Positions 12,571 through 25,395 of a stretch of 64,000 nucleotides of DNA are shown piece after piece. The position numbers and the translations under genes are program-made. Source of the DNA: Liolophura sinensis (Eukaryota > Mollusca > Polyplacophora > Chitonida > Chitonidae); assembly GCF_032854445.1 (NCBI RefSeq), contig NC_088295.1:6016501-6080500 (forward strand), written 5' to 3'. The notes below the pieces were generated by a model, which was given only the letters and a program-made list of their open reading frames with translations, did no database searches and was not told the DNA's origin. Positions within the stretch are counted from its first letter, which is position 1. Each line of letters opens with the position of its first letter.

Positions 12571-14044
12571 TGTGGTTTTAATGAGAAGTTTGACCAAATG
12601 TCAGTCAGCCAGCTTCGAGAAAGAGCCAAGACCTTTAGATACAGATGTAGTTATGCTATATGATAAAAAGCCTTTTCCACTGGAGTACATGCGAGTCCAG
12701 TTCGGAGAAACATGAAATGGCTAGGAAGAAGTCGAACTTTACTAAAATTGTTTAAAGGAAACGACAACCGTCTTAATCTGGACACACTTAAAGACTGTAA
12801 GCCATCCTTTGTAGTCAATAGGTGCATGTTCTCGTAAGTAAGTGGCTTCAAACCCTGTTTAAAATATAAACATGTTCTAAAACCAGTGTGTCAGGAATAA
12901 CCACGAAACCAGGGAATGATTGGACAAGTAGATGATTTGGTGGTTAAAGAAATACATGTAGTTAAAATCTAAGCGTTAACTCCGATATTCGTATATCACT
13001 TGTTGACCATGGGGGGAGCTCTAGCGTTTTAAGTCCGTGATTGTCAGATCCATTTACAGAAGGTTGAGGAATGGCTTGGAGACAAAGAAATGATTAGACA
13101 AATGAAGTATGATTAAATGAATGAGGAATGGTTGAATATAACAGACTATAGCATACAGAGTAAAACACGCGCAATGACGTCAATGTGATAGTTGACGAAA
13201 GGTCACACATATTACGGTGAAATTCGGCTTATGGTAAATTTACCTCAGTTATGGTTTTATTCTAACTATTCATGTACATTGAACCTGGCCTCGGGGATGC
13301 TAAATCTACAAGCATATTCCTGCTTTCCGCAGAATACAGTATAGAGACTTCGGAACACAGAATAAAACCAGAGCAGTGACGACAGCGTGAAGACCTGTGA
13401 AATCCGGCCGCTTATCACTTTAGCCCTGTCCCGGTTTTATACCGACTGTTCATGTGTATGCTTAAAAAGTGCCAAGCTACACATTCCCTTGGACCATAGC
13501 TTACAGGAAGGGAAACATAAAAATGATGCCAAAAATCATATGAAAGAGCGTGAAAACTTATTTGCAAATATCAATTTTAATGTTTTTCTTTCTGGAGAAA
13601 GGTATTTGAAAATATTTTTGTATGTTGGGTATTTGGAACCTCTAGCTATATATCATCTTAGCATACTGATGTTCGAAATAAGGTTGTGATGCATATCTAA
13701 TACAGTCATTTGAATTTAAATTTGTAGTTTATATCCAAACACATACATTTAATCTGAGCTGTAATCATATTTATTTAAGATATAAATATGATAAAAAACA
13801 CATCTGTTAGCGGAAAAGACCAAATTCTAGAGCAAATATATTTATTTATCTTGTATTAGATCCTTATTTACTAAGCAAAGACAATATATACCATGTGGTG
13901 GTTCCAAATGCTCGCCAAACAAAAATGATTTCTACCGCCTTTTTTTCAAAGAAAAATTTATAAAAATACTGAAGATTTATAACTAACTTTTCGCACACTT
14001 TCACCTGAACTTAATGTAATTTTTCTGTTTTTTCTCCCTTAGGC
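11406..14044. other. Intergenic stretch, no gene seen
   Basis: No supportable gene. It contains a long TA microsatellite (separate entry). It also has two diverged neighbouring copies of about 150 bp: 13140-13290 and 13325-13475 share the pattern GCAGTGACG / GTGAAAT / ATGGTTTTAT / TGTTCATGT. The final FBXL16-type exon, expected on the minus strand below 15,417, was sought here and not found. Confidence 0.55.
12502..12567. repeat. (AT)n microsatellite
   Basis: About 33 uninterrupted AT dinucleotides. Confidence 0.97.
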
Positions 14045-14872
14045 GATAACTGGGAAATGGTTAGACGGTTGAAGGATGGTTAAATGGTTGAGGAATGGCT
14101 AGATGAATGTAGAATACTTAGATGACTAAGGAACGGTTACATGACTGAGGAATGACTAGATGGTTGAGGAATGGCTATATGACTGAAAAATTGTTAGTTG
14201 ACCTAGGAATAGTGGCGTGGTTAAGAAATGATGATATGGTTAAGGAATGCTTAGATGACTGACTTATAGTTAGATGACTGAATAGATAATTAAGAAATCA
14301 CGGTTAGATGACTGCGGAATGGTTAGACGACTAAGAAACTGCTACATCACTGCGGAATGGTTAGATGATCAAGGAATGGTTGCATGACTAGGAAATGGTT
14401 AGATGTCTTAGGGATGGCTGCATGACTAAGGAATGGTTAGATGACTGAGTAATGGTTAGATGACTCAAAAATGGTTACATGACTGGGGAATGGTTAGATG
14501 ACTGAGTAATGGTTAGATGACTGGGGGGTGGCTAGATGACTCAAAAATGGTTACATGACTGGGGAATGGTTAGATGACTGAGTAATGGTTAGATGACTCA
14601 AAAACGGTTAGATGATTGAGGAATCGTTAGATGACCAAAGAATGGCTGTATGACAAAGGACTGGTTGGATGACGGAGTGATGGTTACAGAATATAGAGGA
14701 ATGGTTAGACGACTGAGAAATGGTTAGACGGTAACGGAATGGTTACATGACTAAGGGACAGTATGACTGAGAAATGGTTAGATGACTAAGAAATGGTTAG
14801 ATGATTGAGTATTGGTTAAATGACTGGGTATTGTCTAAATGACTAAATGGTGAGATAGGTTAAATGCAAGCC
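14045..14872. repeat. About 19 bp degenerate tandem array
   Basis: Some 40 loosely conserved copies of a 19-20 bp unit (GGAATGGTTAGATGACTGA), with many substitutions and skipped bases. Locally homogeneous stretches occur at about 14,440-14,600. It lies in the intron following the FBXL16-like exon if that gene continues to lower coordinates. Confidence 0.92.
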
Positions 14873-15416
14873 AGGTAATTTCCAAACCAAAAACAAGTTA
14901 ATTATTCACGGTCAGAATCTCCAACCACAATGGATCAGATTCCTCGATTTACGCGGGCCGAAATGCATCAGCATTGCTGTGCAGTAGGCCCTCCCTGCGT
15001 ACCAACTCTCTCTGCTAGTATTTAATATGTGAAGTGTCAGAACGGATAATGGCATGCAGCGGGCTGCTACACAAATGTATTTACCATATGTACACGCTCA
15101 GGCAACTGTGGCACGTCCACAGATTAGAATACACTCGCAATTTATAGGGTTCTGGAAACATGCAGATGTATGTCATACGTAGTATAATACGAGCGATTGT
15201 GCCATAAAGTGTAACACAATGACGTCAACACGCTAATTCTCTCAGTGATGGTGTCAGGTGTGTTTGACATAACCATTCACCACCAAATATGATACTGTTT
15301 ACTAATTAGCAGCAAGTCAGAGAGAATAAACATGGGTTTAATATTTAAGTCATTACAGAAGCATTAATCGCTGTATGAGATTTGTAATGAAGTATGGAAT
15401 AAGGTAACCGTTTTAC

Positions 15417-16546
15417 CTGTCCAGCACGAGTTCTTCCAGCTGTCCTAGATCACAGGCTATGTACTCCAGGGAAGCATCGGACAGCTTGGGGCACCAGGAG
15501 AGGTCCAGAATCCGTAACTTCTTCAGGTTCTCGGAGATTAGCTCGACTCCGTCGTCTGAGATCTTGCTACAGCCGGACAGACTGAGGATAGTGAGGTTGG
15601 GAAGGGAATGGACAATGTTTACAATGCCGTGATTTGTGATTTCCCAACAGGACCGCAGTCTCAGTACACCAACCGTATAGCTTTGCTTGGCGCTGAAGAA
15701 GGACAGCGCTGTATCGGTGACGTGATATGCCTGTAAGTTCAGCTCGCACAGAGACGGCAAGAGTTGGGAGATGGCACCGAGAGTGTCATCGGCAACGTTA
15801 ATACAGTCACTAACACTTAGGGACACAATCTTAGGGTTGAGGATGGACCACAACCCTGTCTCAGTGATGTCATTACAGCCCGACAACTCTAACCGATATA
15901 TACAGGCCATCTTCTTAAACATCATGTCCAGTCCGGCGTCGGTGACGTTCGAACAGCGAACACTTACGGAGCGTATCGTTTTTCTGCAGCCCTGGTAGTT
16001 GTTAACAAAGTCAGCAACATCTGCATCCGCCGCAGCAACGAAGCATATTGAATCAAATCCTCTAGATTCTAAGCTTCGGTAAAAACGTGCCCTGTCAGCA
16101 CCATCTCGGTGCCATTTTTTACAGTTCAGCACGGGCATAATGTCCATCCAAAAAATATTTTGGTATAAAATGTCTCTCCACCTTTTGCACACACAAGCAA
16201 TAGATACTCTCTCTTCTATGGAGAAATACCAAAAAAATTTTAACAGAAAAGCTTCATTAATCCAAAGTTCTTGAACGGATTTTGCGGCATTTTTCGCATG
16301 GGCTTGCAGCATTGCTTTCAGTCTGGCCGATACCCTATGTCCTCGCACCTGTCGACCGAGTACGGCGTTGGCTAGTGAACCATTACTCTTTGTGACGTTA
16401 TCTTTGTTAGAAGTAGATGGGACAGCCTGTGTTTCCAGAGATTTAGTCTGCTCCCTATGCAGCCTCAGTCCCCGTATGCCGTTAGAAATCTCCATGTAAG
16501 CTCGCCTAATGGTAGACATTTTTGGCACTGTTACCCTTAAACACAA
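15417..16546 (-). CDS. FBXL16: FBXL16-like F-box/LRR protein, large 5' coding exon (partial gene)
   Basis: This encodes about 376 residues of an F-box and leucine-rich-repeat protein. Family members are substrate-side adaptors of SCF (Skp1-Cullin-F-box) ubiquitin ligases, although vertebrate FBXL16 is described as atypical. An unconserved N-terminal tail is followed by an F-box-like segment at about residues 103-150 (FFWYFSIEERVSIACVCKRW), then LRRs from about 190 to the end: LELSGCNDITETGLWSILNP, SLSVSDCINVADD, QAYHVTDTAL, SCWEITNHGI, LSLSGCSKISDDGVELISEN, LDLSWCPKLSDASLEYIACD. These match my memory of vertebrate FBXL16 block for block. The exon ends in LVLD plus AG, directly before a GTAAAA donor (intron G at 15416), in phase 2. 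The last LRRs, roughly 95-100 residues, must lie in an exon I do not find within the remaining 15 kb, so that intron is long. Translation may start at 16546 or at the ATG nine codons later; neither is proven. Confidence 0.93.
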
Positions 16547-19075
16547 CCGATGTCAAGATGAAAAATATCACAGTCTCTGGATTTGTTGTCGATTAAAAAA
16601 CGATTTCCCAAAGCTTCTGTAACATCACGGCCAATTTAGCGCGTCGAGATGGGAATGAACTTATCCTGGATCACCACCACTGCAAATACGTTTCGCACAG
16701 CGCTGGGAATATCTGACGTATTACAGAGGTGAACGTTAGAGCCATGTAAAACCTGATACAATCTGCAGATAGCCTATAACATCGGAATGGCAGGAACAGT
16801 AAACATGTAAATGATCTTAGCAGCGATCTGACGTAAACACTTGTGCTATCCTGAAACCAGTGGGCTTATACGGCATTTTGGACAAGACATGCAGCATCTT
16901 GGCCCCATTCACCGTTTCTCCGTGCAGCAATCGATTAGGTCTCATTCACGCCAGCCACTTGCCTCCCCAACACGGCACATGTGACTCTATTGTTTAACAG
17001 CTGAGTTGGTTGATTGGAATGCTCTGTTCTTGATATAGTTGAAATCTTGGTCTTAACTGCCAGCTCCAATAAATCTTCCTGGTCCAGAAATGATAACAAC
17101 TCTCAGAGCACTGTGTATCAGTGTCAGTGTCAGTGACTGCTGCGCACTGCTATACACGTTTGTATATACCACTCTGTTCGATCAGACTAACCCGGAATAA
17201 TGGATCTATCTAATGCGATGCTAGGTCAGTCCTGCGGCCAGTTTGAGCTACGGAGGCTGATCTATGCATTCACAAACATACCTGCACGCATGAATAGCTG
17301 TTAGACACATCCAAGTACACCCACACCTCCCCGACTTCGTTCATTGACCACCTGGTTACCTGACATCTGAATATTATCAGACTCCGTCCCAATGCCCCTG
17401 CAAGCGCGATCGAAGTCAGGATGTAGAGCTGGGGCTGTGGGCATGCGTGACTTAGTCAGGCGGCCCTCAGCGACTACAGCAGACGATCGATTTATACTGG
17501 AAGAAGACTGTGGTATGACGTTCTTGTGGCAGTGACCTGTCATGCGATATAACGCTGAGCGTACATTGCGGTGCTGTAGCATACAACACCATCCATTACA
17601 GCCGGAATCGTCAGCCTCATTGGCGAGCAGGGAGCAACAGTAAGGAAGGCAATCTATTATGCGACATGTTACATGTACACACTATATCATGTAGAATCGT
17701 CATCGTCGGCTTCACTCGGCGGAGAGAGCACTGACCATTTGCTCCTGTGTTAATATACACGCGTCGTATAAAGCGGTCCGAGCGATATTGTGGACAAATA
17801 CCCTGACACGGCCGTTTCATGTTAATTGTGTATAAACTGAGTATAAATTTAAAACAAATGGGCCTAACTTGTATGTATGTTATGCGACTAAGTTTGCTGA
17901 TCAGACATAACAGTTTGAAGTCAGTGTAAAATGCATTCTCTAGACCAGATTGAATAAAAACAACACGGCCATCCATATACATGCACATGTACTTCATCCT
18001 ACATTTGACGATATACTGTGTCCTATCACTCGGCTGTTCCTGATTAGTATCAGTACAATTTTCTTTGGCGTAAGTTTTTTCTAAAGAAAAAACCCTATCG
18101 AGGAACGAGCATATTTAATCACTACTCTCTAAAATCTACTGAGTACTAGTGATACACGGTGTTGTGGCAAAAATGCACATCCACATAATTTTGTACACCA
18201 GCAGTACACAAATTGTGTTATTCATGTAACACATCCACAGTGACCAGTGTATATATGTGTGTACCGCTCAAGCACTGTACAAACATATGTACAAATTCAA
18301 TGTACAACATAAGTTGTAAATAAATATTTGGCGGGATTAAAACTTATAGGATTTGCTTAATCCCATTCACTGATACATTTTTATGTTATTTATTGCAGTG
18401 ATCAGTAAAGAAAAGTGATATCACAAAGAGTATATAAACATATCAAGGTGAAACTAAACGCCTCCACATGCTGACCGCTGGTTCAATTCAGAGTTAATGG
18501 CAAAATGAAATATAAAAAAACGTGTCGCACAATAATATAAATATTACTATACCACTTACAACACTCTGGTATTTTTTTTATTCAGTTAGAAAAGCTTTAT
18601 CTTCGCGCTTAAACAAAGAAATGGAATTTGGGAGTAGGAGGAAGATCATTCTTTATAAGGCAGCCTTTAATTCTAGCAGGATGAAAAGATAAATTAGATG
18701 AGTAGATTTATTAAAGATATTATTAAAGATAATAATAAAAATTAAAAATTTATACTGCCTTTTCTAGTACTGTATTTACAGATATCAGAGAGCATGGTGA
18801 TATTAGCAGTGAAAATGAATGATGGAAGTATTTATGCACTAAAAACAGGATTTGGTAAAATATATACCTGAAACAGGGTTAGTTTTTATAGCTTTTTAAA
18901 TATTGGTCCTGTATGTTCAAGTCAATTGGATTGGTTGACAATTCTAACTGCGCGTTTTCTGAAGGATATGGGGAGAGGTCAGATGTGAAATATACATGTA
19001 TGTAACACTAAGTTGCAATATTACAGGTACTGGAATATAAGAGAATGTTACAAAACAATCAATATTTTTTTTTAT
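16547..19075. other. Upstream region of the FBXL16-like gene, no further gene seen
   Basis: It should contain the 5' UTR and promoter of the minus-strand gene, but I cannot point to a start site. The 93-codon (17301-17582) and 126-codon (17617-17997) minus-strand frames have no recognisable domain. 18,500-19,070 is AT-rich and featureless. Confidence 0.5.
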
Positions 19076-19880
19076 TCAGACAAGATTTAATATTATTAAT
19101 GACGCCAAGATTTCTATGTATCTTCTCAGGCAATTTACTTGTGTACTATTAATATAGACTCCTAGAAATTTGTAGTTGTCAACTTTGCCAATATGAACGC
19201 TGTTAATGTTAAATGATAAACTTTTAATATTCTTTTTATTAGGGCTAATTATCATAGGTTTGGTTTTACCTTCGTTAAAGGGAGAGTTTGTTACAAAAAA
19301 GCCATGCAAAAACTTTGCCCACTTCAAAAGATGTTTGATTAACTAAGGTAACAGGGTCATTGTTACTACGGGTTGTACTTGTACCTTCAGCAAAAGAAGA
19401 AAATCTAATAGAATGAAGCTTTTATTGATGTCATGTATATACAGTAAAAAAGAAAATTGAACCCAAAACAGATCCCTGTAGTACCCCGCATTTTACGTCA
19501 CCTCTAACCAACTATCTTTCAGATAACGCCTCAACCATCCATTTGAAATACCTCTAAACCCATAATCATTCAGTCTAGATACCAGAATTTCATTGTTAAC
19601 TGTGTTAAAAGCTTTAGACAAAAAATGCTAGAATGCTGATTTTGTAAAATTCTTTCGCTTGAACAAGTTAATCGTGTAAATACAGAACAGTCAAAGAGGT
19701 TGAGTAGTTTGCCCTGAATCCATACTGACTGGAAGAAATTAATTCTTGATTCTCAACAAAGGAAGATATTTTGCCTCCAACTACTTTTTCAAGAACTTTA
19801 ACAAGGCATGAGAGAATGGATATTAGAGGATAATTGGCAAACAAATGTTTATCCCGTGATTTATGTGCCGGTGTTACTAT
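19076..19880 (-). pseudogene. Decayed non-LTR retrotransposon reverse transcriptase
   Basis: Read on the minus strand, pieces of a LINE reverse transcriptase appear in the expected order. First comes a fragment near 19,790-19,830 resembling NYPLISILSCLVKVLEK (family NYRPIS...LSK..EK) with SSSQYGF downstream. The GDVKCGVLQGSVLGS core lies near 19,470-19,500 (family G.PQGS.LGPLLF). The C-terminal NEGKTKPMIISP...IGKVDNYKFLGVYI at 19,140-19,290 resembles the family L..N..KT..m.f and FLGv.id segments. Stops and shifts interrupt the pieces, and the YADD-type catalytic box is not intact (a plus-strand trace at about 19,385-19,395 reads FAEGTS in its place). Clade looks jockey/CR1-like; that is inference. 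Confidence 0.82.
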
Positions 19881-20004
19881 GGGACAGTTCTCATTGCGTC
19901 TGGAGAATGATCTACATTAAGCTGACCCAAGGTTGATGAGCACTCAGATTTCCTCTCACATTAAACTTATTGCCATGGTGTAAATGAAAAAATCTGTTTT
20001 GTGA

Positions 20005-20005
20005 C

Positions 20006-20042
<37 letters not shown>
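20005..20042. repeat. (AAAT)n tract
   Basis: About nine copies of AAAT directly after GTGACGTTAAATAAAT. Tails of this form end several SINE copies in the window, so it may be a SINE 3' tail on the plus strand, with a body at about 19,900-20,000 too diverged to classify. Confidence 0.7.
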
Positions 20043-20214
20043 GGGGTCTGCAGGAGCTGGGCAACAAAGGAGTTCATTACTGTGGTGTCGAGCTCCATTG
20101 ACGCGCACATTTGTTTCTTTTAGAGATTGGTGTTTTTGTGCGCATGCTCTAGAGATGTACGTGAATCCTCAGGTATAGTTGTTGTTTTGTCGGTAGGCAG
20201 AGGATCAGATGTGA

Positions 20215-20690
20215 CAATTAACACCATATTTCCAAGTTGTTTCATTGCACTGTTTGCTTTAGTATGATGACACATGAAATTACAAGCCGTGAAGTTGGTA
20301 TTGCCCATTTTGCTTGGTCAATTACCCCTTGTCGGCTGTCTAACGGATTGAAACCCACACAACTAAATAATGATAATCAGAAACCGCATTCTAATAGAAA
20401 ATAGATCTACAGTTGTAATTAACAGATGTAGACCTTGGTGCATTGGCGTGAGTGTGTACGTCAATGTCGTCCGAGGGATTTCAGAACAATGCCGTGCGAG
20501 GAATTTCAGAACGGTTTACGGGTGGAGGTGTTTACTGTCGTGCACAGTCACTTCTGACTTGCTTACCATTCTCGGAACACTCAGATCTCATTATTTTTGT
20601 GACTATAATGACTTGTGTGTCATATTCAATGCGCTCGGGTAATATTTCCGCTTATTTCAGAATCTCTAGCGACCTTGGCAATATCAGCTT
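20215..20690 (+). repeat. Dispersed duplicated segment, copy 1
   Basis: About 480 bp shared with 24770-25395. Shared words include ACAAGCCGTGAAGTTGG, GATTGAAACCCACACAACT, TAGATCTACAGTTGTAATTA, GGTGTTTACTGTCG and ATGCGCTCGGGTAATATT. The similarity is collinear with small indels. It could be an unclassified transposable element or a segmental duplication; no terminal repeats or coding capacity are evident. Confidence 0.85.
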
Positions 20691-21439
20691 GCGCCTTATA
20701 TACCAATATTATTTATCTGATTCGTACGATGTATTATTTACAGTGAAATAAACTGATAACTTGATTACTAACCAGGCTATGTCTCTGGCTGAGAAGCACA
20801 TGACCGGTACACAGAGGCTACATGTACTTATCAGGCTTCGTGGGGATCTTGCTATTTACCCAGTAGCCGTGATCTAAGCCTTTATCGATATACCGTTATC
20901 GCCGTCACCCAAAAAAATGGTAAGTTTTATAAAGCATATTTGGAGTTTGTTGGTGCATGCAACTGAAGACTGGTATCTCCATCGAGCTGACAATATGTTT
21001 CCTGAAGATGCGTCTTATTAGGCCTAAATTATGTAAGGTGGGATGGCTTAGTACAGGGAATATGCCTGACTAGCTGATTAACGATGGCCTTTGTATGAAC
21101 ACACCAGTAATCATGAGTAGGACACATAGCACGTATCAAGTTACCCGGAGATGCTCGTCGTGATATGCCGTGCCATTATCATGGCATCAACGGTTACATT
21201 ACAGGCGTGTTGTAACTACAATGCATCTGTGATATTTTTGATGTGTGTATACTAGACTCGGTCATTATTGGTTAAGTCTTAGGAGCTCGTATCGATTACA
21301 TGCCTCTTGTATTGATCACGTAGTTTTGACGTCGGAGGATTTTATTACCTGCTTCCCTCGCATGATTTCTGTCTACTTTTACAACGAATTCAGTTGCTGT
21401 GATCTTTAAGACCTTTGATGTTCTTACGTTCATTAATAA
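20691..21439. other. Unique gap, no gene seen
   Basis: No supportable gene, RNA or repeat was found. Confidence 0.5.
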
Positions 21440-21805
21440 TCTTTGTAAGTGAGTGAGTGCTTGAGGTTTAACTTCGTAATCAACAATTTTTCAGCCATAT
21501 GACTACGAAGAAGTCCTTTGAGTGCATGTAATGTGCCTTCTTTTTGCAGAACGGATTTTCACCGGTCTTTTATCTACTGCCGCCCTTTTGTCTAGTGCAG
21601 CTTCACTGAGACGCAAGTAATCGAGCCATAATGCTGATACAAGTAGTTGCACTATTCCCTTAATGCTGAGCGCCAAGCAAGGGAGTTACAACTTCATTTT
21701 TTAAGGTGTTAGGTCTTACCAGACCCAGGACTGACCCTTGATCTACCACCTCCCGAAACGGACGCTCTACCAACTGTGCTATCGGGGCTGGTGAGGCTCT
21801 GTACA
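21440..21805 (-). mobile_element. tRNA-headed SINE (family 2), nearly full length
   Basis: Read on the minus strand, the element starts with a tRNA-like head. A box A TAGCACAGTTGGTAGAGCG lies near 21,765-21,785, and a box-B-like AAGGGTCAGTCCTGGG lies near 21,722-21,738. The body contains CTTGCTTGGCGCTCAGCATT, and the 3' end carries CATATGACTGAAAAATTGTT, GTTAAAC and CACTCACTCAC. The tRNA head, conserved centre and conserved tail fit a V-SINE-like organisation known in molluscs; naming the exact family would need a database. Confidence 0.8.
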
Positions 21806-21959
21806 GATACCACATATGCCCCTTGAAACAAGGCTTTATCAACAATGTTAGGGCAACAACATGTGGTGGATTTTAACTCACAGCAATCGCACTGGTGAGA
21901 GGCTCCAGTACGCAAACCTCTCGGCCATTGAGGCACCCGTTCATATTTTTAGTCCTGGT

Positions 21960-22480
21960 ATCTGGTCTCCAACACCTGGTCTCCAACACCTTGTCTCCTA
22001 AGGCCTCATATGCAAACACTTAGCTTACTAATACCTGGTCTCCTAACACATGATATACTAACACTTTTCTCCCCTAACACATGATATCATAACACACGGT
22101 ATGCCAGCACCTGATATGCTAGCACATGGTGCCCTAACACCTAGTCTCCTAACACTGATAACCTAACACATGATCCCCCAAACACCTTCTCTCCTTGTAT
22201 CTGGTCTGCTAACACCTGATAACCTAGTCTCCAGAGACCTGATACCCTATAGTCTCCAACACCAGTTAACTTGGTCCCTAAACACATGATCTCCTACAGC
22301 CTGGTCTCTTAGTACCTGATTTCCAACCACTTAGTGTCCTAACATCCGGTATCATAATAACTGGTTTTCTAACACCTTTTCTAGTAGTACCTGGTCTCCT
22401 TACACCTAATAAGCCTATCGCCTGATATCATAACACCTGGTGGGCTTAACACCTGATGTCTCTCTCACCTGGAATAGTTG
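21960..22480. repeat. About 15 bp degenerate tandem array
   Basis: Roughly 30 loosely conserved copies of CTAACACCTGGTCTC with variants (TGATATCC, CATGATAT). Period drift and substitutions are extensive, so this is an old array. Confidence 0.85.
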
Positions 22481-22860
22481 TCTGGCTGGATTATGGACTG
22501 GAAGTCTGGTTATATTGAATACGAACTGGGGCCTGGTTACATTACGGACTGTAGGTCTTTTTGTATTGAATACGGACTAGGAGCCTGGTTGTATAAAGGA
22601 CTGGAGGTCTAGTTGTGTTACGGACAGGCGTTCCAGTTGTAACGGACTGGAGGACTCGTGGGGACCCAGACTAGAGGCCTGGATCTGGTGGTTTGAGGCT
22701 TTGATTGCTTTAACGACTTCAATGCTGGTTGTGTTCAAGATTGAAGGGCCCCATGTATATGGTTATTACATATGTAATATTATGGACTGATAGCCTTATA
22801 TAGTCCTTGCTGTATGAAGGACCGGAACTATGATTTTGGACTGGATGTCTGGGTGTATGC
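22481..22860. repeat. Degenerate tandem repeats, GGACTGGAGGTCTGG type
   Basis: About ten weak copies of a 30-35 bp unit with core GGACTGGAGGTCTGGTTGTA. It abuts the preceding array but has a different unit. Confidence 0.7.
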
Positions 22861-23565
22861 ACTAACTGCAGTCCTATATTGCATTACGGATTGGAGCTGT
22901 GGGTGTAAAACAGATTGGAGTCTTGCATGCATACTTGTAAATGTAGTTTTTCTTTTTACTTGTCACGTATATTCAGGTATCTGCAATACTACTCCAGCTC
23001 ATTATACGGTACCAAAATTACTCTTCGCCAGTTGCAAGCAACAGCACGACATCGGATTAGTTGAACATCCATTCTTTCCTTAAGCAAATGCTATTAAATC
23101 ACTTGTAAATTCATAATCTTGTTTCCAAGACGAAGCCTTCATTGCCTCGAGTCATAACTTTTAAAAAAGGGGACATTTTGCATTAAACGATTTTTTAAAA
23201 ACTTATAAATGTTAAGATGAATGTATTTCCACAATCTAAGCTTCGTTTGACGTTTGACAATTAGGCACGCGAGAAAATAAGGACTTAAAAAAATTTCAAA
23301 GTAAAAATGGCAAAGTGAAATCGACCCCGGAGGCTTGGTAAAATTATGGGCGTATCGGCGTATCAAAGTCAAGCATACATATACAGTGTACATGTATGAT
23401 TATAGACTTCGTAAAACACATTGCATCACATGTGATCACACTTTCTCTGGTGTCCCAGGGCTTGGAGCCTTTGCCTTTTAGGAAATATATCACAATTCGT
23501 AACATAATACACTATCAGATGTTTTCTAGATAGTAGACATCTGTAATCCAAGGATAATATAGCGG

Positions 23566-23570
<5 letters not shown>
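22861..23570. other. Gap, no gene seen
   Basis: Unique sequence. The plus-strand frame at 22814-23083 begins inside the degenerate array and has no family features. Confidence 0.5.
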
Positions 23571-23635
<65 letters not shown>

Positions 23636-23673
23636 CATATCACGACGAGCATCTCTGGGTAACTTGATACGTG

Positions 23674-23741
<68 letters not shown>
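23571..23741. repeat. Two (TA)n microsatellites
   Basis: Uninterrupted TA runs at 23571-23630 and about 23678-23741, separated by 47 bp of unique sequence. A pure palindromic repeat this long can form cruciforms and is often mis-sized in assemblies. Confidence 0.96.
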
Positions 23742-23745
<4 letters not shown>

Positions 23746-24104
23746 GTCGAGCAAGCGCTTTATTGATCAGTGTATATATGGATCCTAAAAGGCGTGGCGT
23801 GCACGGGCGGACTTAATCATGAATGTATTGATGTGTTCCATGATAAGTATGTGAACCAGAGGCATCTAGCCTTCCGGGAATAAACCTGCTTGGATACACG
23901 TGGAAATCAACACGCATATAAACCAGTTACCACATTAGAATTGTTTACATGAAAAGAACTGCAAATTCTTAGCTTTACACACGGAACTACATGTAGATCT
24001 ACTAGTATGTGATACTGACAACATACATATATTAAACACTGGCATGAAAATGTAGGCTAATAAATGATATTTCAAATAGGATCGTATGAATCTAAATAAT
24101 TTCT

Positions 24105-24232
24105 TACAAAAAGAGAGGTCTGTCAGCAAACTGCGGTTGGCCGTGGGTTGGCTGCGATCGTATAGGTGAAATATTCCTGAGGACGGCGTAAAACACCAAT
24201 CAAATAAATAAATAAATAAATAAATAAATAGC
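24105..24232 (+). mobile_element. SINE family 1, 3' part with (AAAT)n tail
   Basis: It carries GGTCTGTCAGCAAACTGCGG, a shortened body, then GGCGTAAAACACCAATCAAA and an AAAT tail. Compared with the 34.3 kb copy, the head and the TTTCCCCCGGG...CCCGGTTTCC part are missing or reduced, so it is truncated and internally deleted. Confidence 0.85.
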
Positions 24233-24769
24233 AAAAGGTATGCGTGTACACACAGTTATAACCGTGATGTAATTAGGTATTTAAAATAACTACGTACACA
24301 GTAATCCTGTCCGGCACATCTTATATACAACTCACTCAGTGAACGATAACTTGGATGCATGCTTAATTTGCCATTGCGTATATCGAGAACAGCATTTCTT
24401 TCACAGAACCTCTATTTCACTATCTTGTAGTGAAGGGGCATAAGAACCCTTCATAGCAAGCTTCAGCGTCTAATAATTTGGCCTGACAGAAGAAACTATT
24501 AGAGCTAGAACTATGTATTGTCTTACCGTACGCGCGGCATAACAAGGGCCGAGCCTTATTTAACTATCAGAACAAATTTCACTACTTATAAACAGAGTTT
24601 GGTGTGACAGAAGAGCCTTATTTCGCTCATATAAATTAATACTCTCATATCCAGTGTGGCGTAACAGACGAGCCTTACATCACTCAAGTTTTGTCAACTC
24701 AACAATAGTCAACGTAAAGTTGGGTGAACAAGTTGAGACGTGTTGACTCGTGTAGTTGACTGGAGTAGT

Positions 24770-25395
24770 ACAATTAACACCATATTTCCCAGTTGTTTCA
24801 TTGCATTGTTTGCTTTAGTACGATGACATACATGAAATTACAAGCCGTGAAGTTGGCATTGCCCATTTTGCTTGGTCGGCTGTCTAACGGATTGAAACCC
24901 ACACAACTAAATAATGATAATCACAAACTGAGTTCTAATAGAAAATAGATCTACAGTTGTAATTAACAGATGTAGGCTACACATTGGTGCATTGGGGTGA
25001 GAATGTCGTCCGAGGATTTCAGAACAATGCCGTGCGAGGGATTTCAGAACAGTTTACGGGTGGAGGTGTTTACTGTCGTTCACAGTCATTTCTGACTTGC
25101 TTAGGCTACCATTCTCAGTACAAGGAGATCACATGACTGTCGTTCACTGTCATTTTGGCTTGCTTACCATTGTCAGTACAAGGAGATCACATGACTGTCG
25201 TTCACAGTCATTTTGGCTTGCTTACCATTGTCAGTACAAGGAGATCACATGACTGTCGTTCACAGTCATTTCTGACTTTCTTACCATTCTCAGTACACTC
25301 AGATCCCATTGCTATTGTGACTGTAATGGATTGTGTGTCATCTTCAATGCGCTCGGGTAATATTACCGCTTATTTCAGAATCTCTAGCGACCTTA
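24770..25395 (+). repeat. Dispersed duplicated segment, copy 2, with internal 58 bp tandem repeat
   Basis: This is collinear with 20215-20690 but longer, because a 58 bp unit containing CAGTACAAGGAGATCACATG has been amplified to about three copies (starts near 25,121, 25,179 and 25,237). The first copy has the unit once in diverged form. The plus-strand frame at 25155-25649 is a by-product. Confidence 0.87.
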
